NCBI RefSeq assembly: GCF_900343085.1
Contig: NZ_OPYI01000001.1
Coordinates: 1-64,000, forward strand
DNA length: 64,000 nucleotides
Reading direction: 5' to 3'
Origin: Aedoeadaptatus coli
GTDB lineage: Bacteria; Bacillota; Clostridia; Tissierellales; Peptoniphilaceae
Part shown: piece after piece, positions 60,366 through 64,000 of the stretch
How the letters are laid out: every line of letters starts with the position of its first letter
Position numbering within the stretch: position 1 is the stretch's first letter
The notes under the pieces: model-generated
Database searches by the model: none
The model's input: only the letters and a program-made list of their open reading frames with translations
What the model was told of the DNA's origin: nothing
Program-made: the position numbers and the translations under genes

Positions 60366-62429
60366 ATGACCATCGGAAGGATATTAGCCGGGGAATTTAA
60401 CATCGCCCCGGAGCAAATGGACGCCACCCTGAAACTTTTAGATGAGGGCAACACCGTGCCCTTTATCGCCCGCTATCGAAAAGAAGTGACCGGCGGCATC
60501 GAAGACGAGGCCCTTCGTAAGATCGAAGGTCGAAAAAAAGAACTGGAAAAGGTGGAAGACCGCAGAGAGACGGTGTTAAATACCATCGAGAGCCAGGGCA
60601 AACTCACCGAGGAACTAAAGGCGGCCATCGACGCCACCTGGGACATGCAGACCTTGGAAGATTTGTATCGCCCCTACAAACCCAAGCGGAGAACCCGCGC
60701 CACGGATGCCATGGAAAAGGGTCTGGGGCCCCTGGCGGAAAACTTTTTGTCCGACGAATCCTTAAAGGATTTTGAAGACGGAGTGGACGCCTTTGAAGGC
60801 CTTGAGCGAGAAGAAATTCTCGCAGGCGTCAGCGACATCGTGGCGGAGGCCGTATCAAACGACGCCAAGGTGCGCCGCTTATTGAAAAGCTACCTGTGGC
60901 GGCGCGGCGTGCTCGCGACGGAAGAAGGCAAGGAAGCGGATCCCGCCTACGCCATGTACGGGGACTTCACCGCGCCTCTGAAAGAGGTGAAAAACCACAA
61001 CATTCTCGCCATGAATCGCGGAGAAGCGGAAGGCGCCGTAAAGGTAAAGATTCTCTGCGGCGAAGAGGCGCTGATCTCCATGATCGTGCAGGTCGCCGGT
61101 CCCTCCGAGGAAAAGCGGGCGGCCTTTCTTCCCATGGCGGAAGATGCCTTTAAGCGGCTCCTCTTTCCCTCGCTGGAGCGGGAAATTCGCCGGGATTTAA
61201 AGGAGCGGGCGGAGGCCGATGCCATCGAGGTCTTCGCGCAAAATCTAAAGCCACTCCTCCTCATGCCGCCACTGGGCCACTACGTGGTCTTGGGCCTGGA
61301 CCCGGGCTACCGCACGGGTTGCAAAGTGGCCGTGGTGGATGAAAACGGAAAGTTTTTAGACAACGCCGTCATCTATCCCGCGCCGCCGAAGGCGAGAGTG
61401 GAAGAGGCGAAAAAAATCATCGAGCGGCTGGTCCTGAAATACGGCGTGAAATTTATTTCCATTGGCAGCGGCACGGCCAGCTACGAAACGGAGCAATTCG
61501 TCTCGAACCTCATCGAAGAGAAGAACTGGGACGTGGCCTACGCCGTGGTAAGCGAAGACGGCGCCAGCATCTACTCCGCATCGGAGCTGGGCATCGAAGA
61601 ATTTCCCGATTTGGACGTCACCGTCCGCGGCGCCATCTCCATTGCGAGACGCCTCCAGGATCCCCTGGCGGAGCTGGTGAAAATCGAGCCGCGCCACATC
61701 GGCGTGGGCCAGTACCAACACGATCTGGATAAGAAAGCCCTTGACGATCGCCTGCAGGGCGTGGTGGAAGGCGCCGTCAATGAAGTGGGCGTGGACATTA
61801 ATTCCGCCTCGCCCTCCCTTTTGCGCTTTGTCGCGGGAATCGGCCCGAACCTCGCGAAAAACATCGTGGCCTATCGGGAAAGCGAAGGGGCTTTTAAAAA
61901 TCGTAAAGAGATAAAAAAGATGAAGGGTTTGGGTGAAAAGGCCTTTGAGCAATCGGCGGGCTTTTTGCGGATCCAAAACGGCGAAAACATCCTGGACCGC
62001 ACCGGCGTCCACCCGGAATCCTACGATTTGGCGGAATTGATCCTCAGGGAAGAAAGCCTCACCGACGAGGAAAGAGAAATCCTCGCCCATGCCGGCGCTT
62101 TTACCGTGGAAGACATTCGCAAGGAATTGGAAAAACCCGGACGCGATCCCCGAGGCGATACGGAAGATGTGGGCCTGCGCCGCTCGGCCCTCACCATGGA
62201 AGAATTGGTGCCCGGCCTGGAGCTTGAAGGCGTGGTGAAAAATGTGGTAGACTTCGGCGCCTTTATCGACATCGGCGTAAAGAAAGAAGGGCTGCTGCAC
62301 ATTTCAAAAATGAAGGGCAAGAGAAACACCGCCATCTATAATCTTTTAAAAGTCGGCGACCGCATGAAGGTGGTCATCGAAAAAGTGGATGTAGAGCGAG
62401 ACAGGATTTCCTTGGATATAAAGGAGTAA
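60366..62429 (+). CDS. tex: Tex-family RNA-binding transcription accessory protein
   Basis: 687 residues, RBS ATGGAGG. N-terminal helical part with GNTVPFIARYRKEVTGGIEDEALRKIE, the YqgF/RNase H-like core (about 310-430) with VLGLDPGYRTGCKVAVVD, helix-hairpin-helix segment (SPSLLRFVAGIGPNLAKNIVAYRE) and a C-terminal S1 domain (about 615-687, GVVKNVVDFGAFIDIGVKKEGL). Tex binds RNA and affects transcription and, in some species, toxin or ribosome-related gene expression. Monocistronic. Confidence 0.95.
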   Translation: MTIGRILAGEFNIAPEQMDATLKLLDEGNTVPFIARYRKEVTGGIEDEALRKIEGRKKELEKVEDRRETVLNTIESQGKLTEELKAAIDATWDMQTLEDLYRPYKPKRRTRATDAMEKGLGPLAENFLSDESLKDFEDGVDAFEGLEREEILAGVSDIVAEAVSNDAKVRRLLKSYLWRRGVLATEEGKEADPAYAMYGDFTAPLKEVKNHNILAMNRGEAEGAVKVKILCGEEALISMIVQVAGPSEEKRAAFLPMAEDAFKRLLFPSLEREIRRDLKERAEADAIEVFAQNLKPLLLMPPLGHYVVLGLDPGYRTGCKVAVVDENGKFLDNAVIYPAPPKARVEEAKKIIERLVLKYGVKFISIGSGTASYETEQFVSNLIEEKNWDVAYAVVSEDGASIYSASELGIEEFPDLDVTVRGAISIARRLQDPLAELVKIEPRHIGVGQYQHDLDKKALDDRLQGVVEGAVNEVGVDINSASPSLLRFVAGIGPNLAKNIVAYRESEGAFKNRKEIKKMKGLGEKAFEQSAGFLRIQNGENILDRTGVHPESYDLAELILREESLTDEEREILAHAGAFTVEDIRKELEKPGRDPRGDTEDVGLRRSALTMEELVPGLELEGVVKNVVDFGAFIDIGVKKEGLLHISKMKGKRNTAIYNLLKVGDRMKVVIEKVDVERDRISLDIKE

Positions 62430-62431
62430 TC

Positions 62432-62456
62432 GAAGCGGGGAAGTCCCCGCTTTTTC
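62432..62456 (+). terminator. Terminator of tex
   Basis: Perfect stem AGCGGGG/CCCCGCT with loop AAGT and five T. Confidence 0.88.
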
Positions 62457-62477
62457 TCTTTTCGGGGGCACAGGCGA

Positions 62478-62506
62478 TTGAATAAAGATCGTTGATGTGA
62501 TATACT
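62478..62506 (+). promoter_or_regulatory. Promoter of the YitT-family gene and its leader
   Basis: TTGAAT (62478-62483), a 17-bp spacer and TATACT (62501-62506). The transcript should begin near 62513, about 256 nt ahead of the coding start. Confidence 0.75.
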
Positions 62507-62512
62507 GTGTGC

Positions 62513-62760
62513 GATAGTACTGTTTGATTACGGTGGTTACCGATTTAATCGGTAGTTTTTATCTGATGCAGGGTATGCGATGAGTGTTCGAGAAGTGCCT
62601 GATGTGGGATTTTTCGAGCCGTTAAGCACATCTGTTGGCTCAGAGTTTTTATAAGAAAAAATCAGCAAAACAAAAAGCATCGACACCATCCGAAGATTGC
62701 GAATTTAGGAGAACCTAAGGCGGCAGTCTTTTTTTGGTTCCCTAATCGTCGAATTAGGAG
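62513..62760 (+). ncRNA. Structured leader or small RNA upstream of a YitT-family gene
   Basis: Long 5' region with several helices. ACCGATT/AATCGGT with a T-run (62539-62560) looks like an early terminator. GATGTG (62601-62606) can pair CACATC (62627-62632), and GAGCC (62616-62620) can pair GGCTC (62637-62641); these are interleaved, a possible pseudoknot. A strong terminator (62693-62735) follows, then the RBS. No known riboswitch class is recognised. It may be a riboswitch-type leader or a separate small RNA. Confidence 0.5.
62693..62735 (+). terminator. Attenuator-like terminator before the YitT-family gene
   Basis: Outer stem AAGATTGC/GCAGTCTT (one G-U), inner stem TTAGG/CCTAA with loop AGAA, followed by seven T. 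Ends 34 bp before the coding start. Confidence 0.8.
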
Positions 62761-62768
62761 TGACATTT

Positions 62769-63425
62769 ATGCTCAGTTCTTTGCTGAGAAACCTTGAATT
62801 AACGAAGAAAGATTTTTTCAAAATCATGTTGGGTTGCGCGATTATGGCTTTCGGCGTGGTCAATGTCCACGAGCCCTCTCAAATAACCGAGGGCGGCGTC
62901 TTGGGCTTGGGCCTGTTTTTAAAGAAAGTCGTGGGCCTGAACCTGGCCTATGTATCGCCGGTGCTGGACGGCCTGTGCTACGCATTGGGCTTTTCCATGT
63001 TGGGCGCTCGCTTCTTAAAGAAGTCGGCCGTCGCCACCATGGGCTTTTCCGGCTTTTACTGGATCTTTAACTTTATGGGCCCCGTCCTTCCCAATCTCTA
63101 CCATTTGCCCTTACTCGCCGCCATTGCCGGCGGGATCTTTATCGGCTGCGGCTGCGGCATTGCCGTAACGGCCGGGGGCTGTGCCGGCGGCGACGACGCC
63201 CTGGCCATGGTGATTTCGAAAAAAATGAAGTGGCCCATTTCCCGCGCCTACTTCTTTACCGACGCCGTGGTGTTGGCTTTGTCTTTAAGCTACATCGCGC
63301 CGAGTCGACTGGTCTTTTCCTTTATGACGACCATCGTTTCGTCTTACTTAGTCGGCCAGTTTGAATTAAAGATGAAGGCACCGGCTTGGCAAGTAAGCCA
63401 AGGCGGCATGGAGAAAAACGCATAA
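62769..63425 (+). CDS. YitT family membrane protein
   Basis: 218 residues. The ATG at 62769 is chosen because TTAGGAG lies at 62754-62760; a GTG at 62760 overlaps it. Five or six membrane segments with the YitT pattern: GCAIMAFGVVNVHEPSQITEGG, VSPVLDGLCYALGF and GCGIAVTAGGCAGGDDALAMVISKK. YitT proteins are widespread, of unknown substrate, and usually longer with a C-terminal cytosolic DUF2179 domain, which is absent here. The structured leader upstream makes ligand-responsive control plausible. Confidence 0.87.
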   Translation: MLSSLLRNLELTKKDFFKIMLGCAIMAFGVVNVHEPSQITEGGVLGLGLFLKKVVGLNLAYVSPVLDGLCYALGFSMLGARFLKKSAVATMGFSGFYWIFNFMGPVLPNLYHLPLLAAIAGGIFIGCGCGIAVTAGGCAGGDDALAMVISKKMKWPISRAYFFTDAVVLALSLSYIAPSRLVFSFMTTIVSSYLVGQFELKMKAPAWQVSQGGMEKNA

Positions 63426-63530
63426 TTGAGTATGAAAATAGAGACAGGGACGATTGCATCCATGTCTCTATTTCCATATGAAGAGAACGGACAACGCGAT
63501 AATATAAAGCCATGTTGATGGGAGATTAAA

Positions 63531-63965
63531 ATGATGATGGCAAAGAAAAAATCGGGTAATCCCTTTCTATTTCGAATGATTCCTTGGGCATTGTTTCCAA
63601 ATGCTGTCGGATTTCTTTTCAGCTTTATGTTTGGGGACGATCTTGTGGTCTGTCGTGTGAGTCAGCTTCTTACTTTCTTTCTGTGGCTTTTGCTCTTATG
63701 CGGACTCAGAAAAAGATCGCAGATTTCAGGGCGGGATTTTATAAGGTCGCAGATTGTATCCCTTGTTATCGCATTGCTCGTCAATGAAATCTTGGTTTTT
63801 TTGCCACTGGAGATCATCGATGCCGGACGGAGCATTTCGTGGGATTTTCCTTTTGCGGAGCTTACAACATTCGCGGGTTCGAAGTTCCCGCTCATTGCCC
63901 TATGGCTTGCCACGCTCATCGTCGATCTGTACTTTGTTGATTTTCATGTGAAGCCATTGCAATAG
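63531..63965 (+). CDS. Small hypothetical membrane protein
   Basis: 144 residues, RBS TGGGAG, first of three close ATG codons chosen by spacing. Four hydrophobic segments (about 17-35, 43-60, 72-91 and 117-136) with a basic loop between the second and third (GLRKRSQISGRDF). More AT-rich than most of the window. I do not recognise a family, and the window ends 35 bp after its stop, so its downstream partners are unseen. Confidence 0.7.
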   Translation: MMMAKKKSGNPFLFRMIPWALFPNAVGFLFSFMFGDDLVVCRVSQLLTFFLWLLLLCGLRKRSQISGRDFIRSQIVSLVIALLVNEILVFLPLEIIDAGRSISWDFPFAELTTFAGSKFPLIALWLATLIVDLYFVDFHVKPLQ

Positions 63966-64000
63966 GGATGCGTATAGGTTGAGGTGCGGCGTTGAAAGAT

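Noticed and set aside
62521-62560. T-box leader (GGTGGTTACCG resembles the antiterminator motif)
   Set aside because: The downstream gene is not tRNA- or amino-acid-related, and the flanking AG-rich and specifier-loop features of T-boxes are missing.

Overview
The window looks like chromosomal DNA of a strictly anaerobic Gram-positive bacterium of the Bacillota, most likely the Tissierellia/Peptoniphilaceae side of the Clostridia. This is inferred from pyruvate:ferredoxin oxidoreductase, an [FeFe]-hydrogenase-like protein, an FMN-riboswitch riboflavin operon, Firmicute-type lipoproteins, strong AGGAGG ribosome-binding sites and clear TTGACA/TATAAT promoters. No rRNA gene or species marker is visible, so genus is not claimed. 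Most of the window is GC-rich housekeeping sequence; a few AT-richer islands stand out (about 1480-1950, 15750-17350, 45490-47160 and parts of 29040-29840 and 62460-62760).

Layout. 1-1480: fourteen tRNA genes in a row, with a terminator inside the array and a tRNA-like relic. 1496-2950: an IS-sized element bounded by about 38-bp inverted repeats; it keeps only the last part of an ISL3-type transposase and carries a lipoprotein gene. 2965-7475: a hypothetical gene divergent from cysteine desulfurase-thiI-lemA-TPM protein. 7550-12280: a structured leader with an attenuator, then apbE, a membrane protein, pgpA, queT, a [2Fe-2S] thioredoxin-like protein and an [FeFe]-hydrogenase-like protein, all on one strand with short gaps. 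12420-15664: an alpha/beta hydrolase coupled to mprF. 15664-18541: an AT-rich AlbA/Schlafen-type gene between two copies of a terminator-like repeat, a 26-residue microprotein, and a nuclease-like gene broken at a run of eight A. 18633-19603: rplM-rpsI. 19648-21013: ECF sigma/anti-sigma pair. 21140-24873: FMN riboswitch and ribD-ribE-ribBA-ribH. 25004-29031: small membrane protein and nifJ.

29040-36378: an 800-bp intergenic region, a multi-pass membrane protein, a small membrane protein and two YhgE/Pip-type proteins. 36477-41791: an ABC importer (lipoprotein, double ATPase, two permeases). 41891-45291: formate/nitrite-family channel, then radical SAM protein, Orn/Lys/Arg-decarboxylase-like protein and YciI-like protein. 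45493-47051: second ECF sigma/anti-sigma pair. 47337-51188: metF, methionine synthase activation domain and metH (leftward). 51296-54138: glycosyltransferase-GtrA fusion, murI, tRNA-Ala and pgeF (leftward). 54197-62429: membrane-anchored hypothetical, MscS, DUF951, secA, prfB and tex. 62478-63965: a structured leader RNA, a YitT-family protein and a small membrane protein.

How they fit. PFOR, the hydrogenase-like protein and ApbE fit ferredoxin- and flavin-based fermentation, and the riboflavin operon supplies the flavin. Several modules concern the envelope (MprF, MscS, PgpA, MurI, PgeF, two ECF systems, Pip proteins). The least explained pieces are the two structured leaders (upstream of apbE and of the YitT gene), the passenger-carrying IS-like element, the microprotein, and the radical SAM/decarboxylase/YciI trio.
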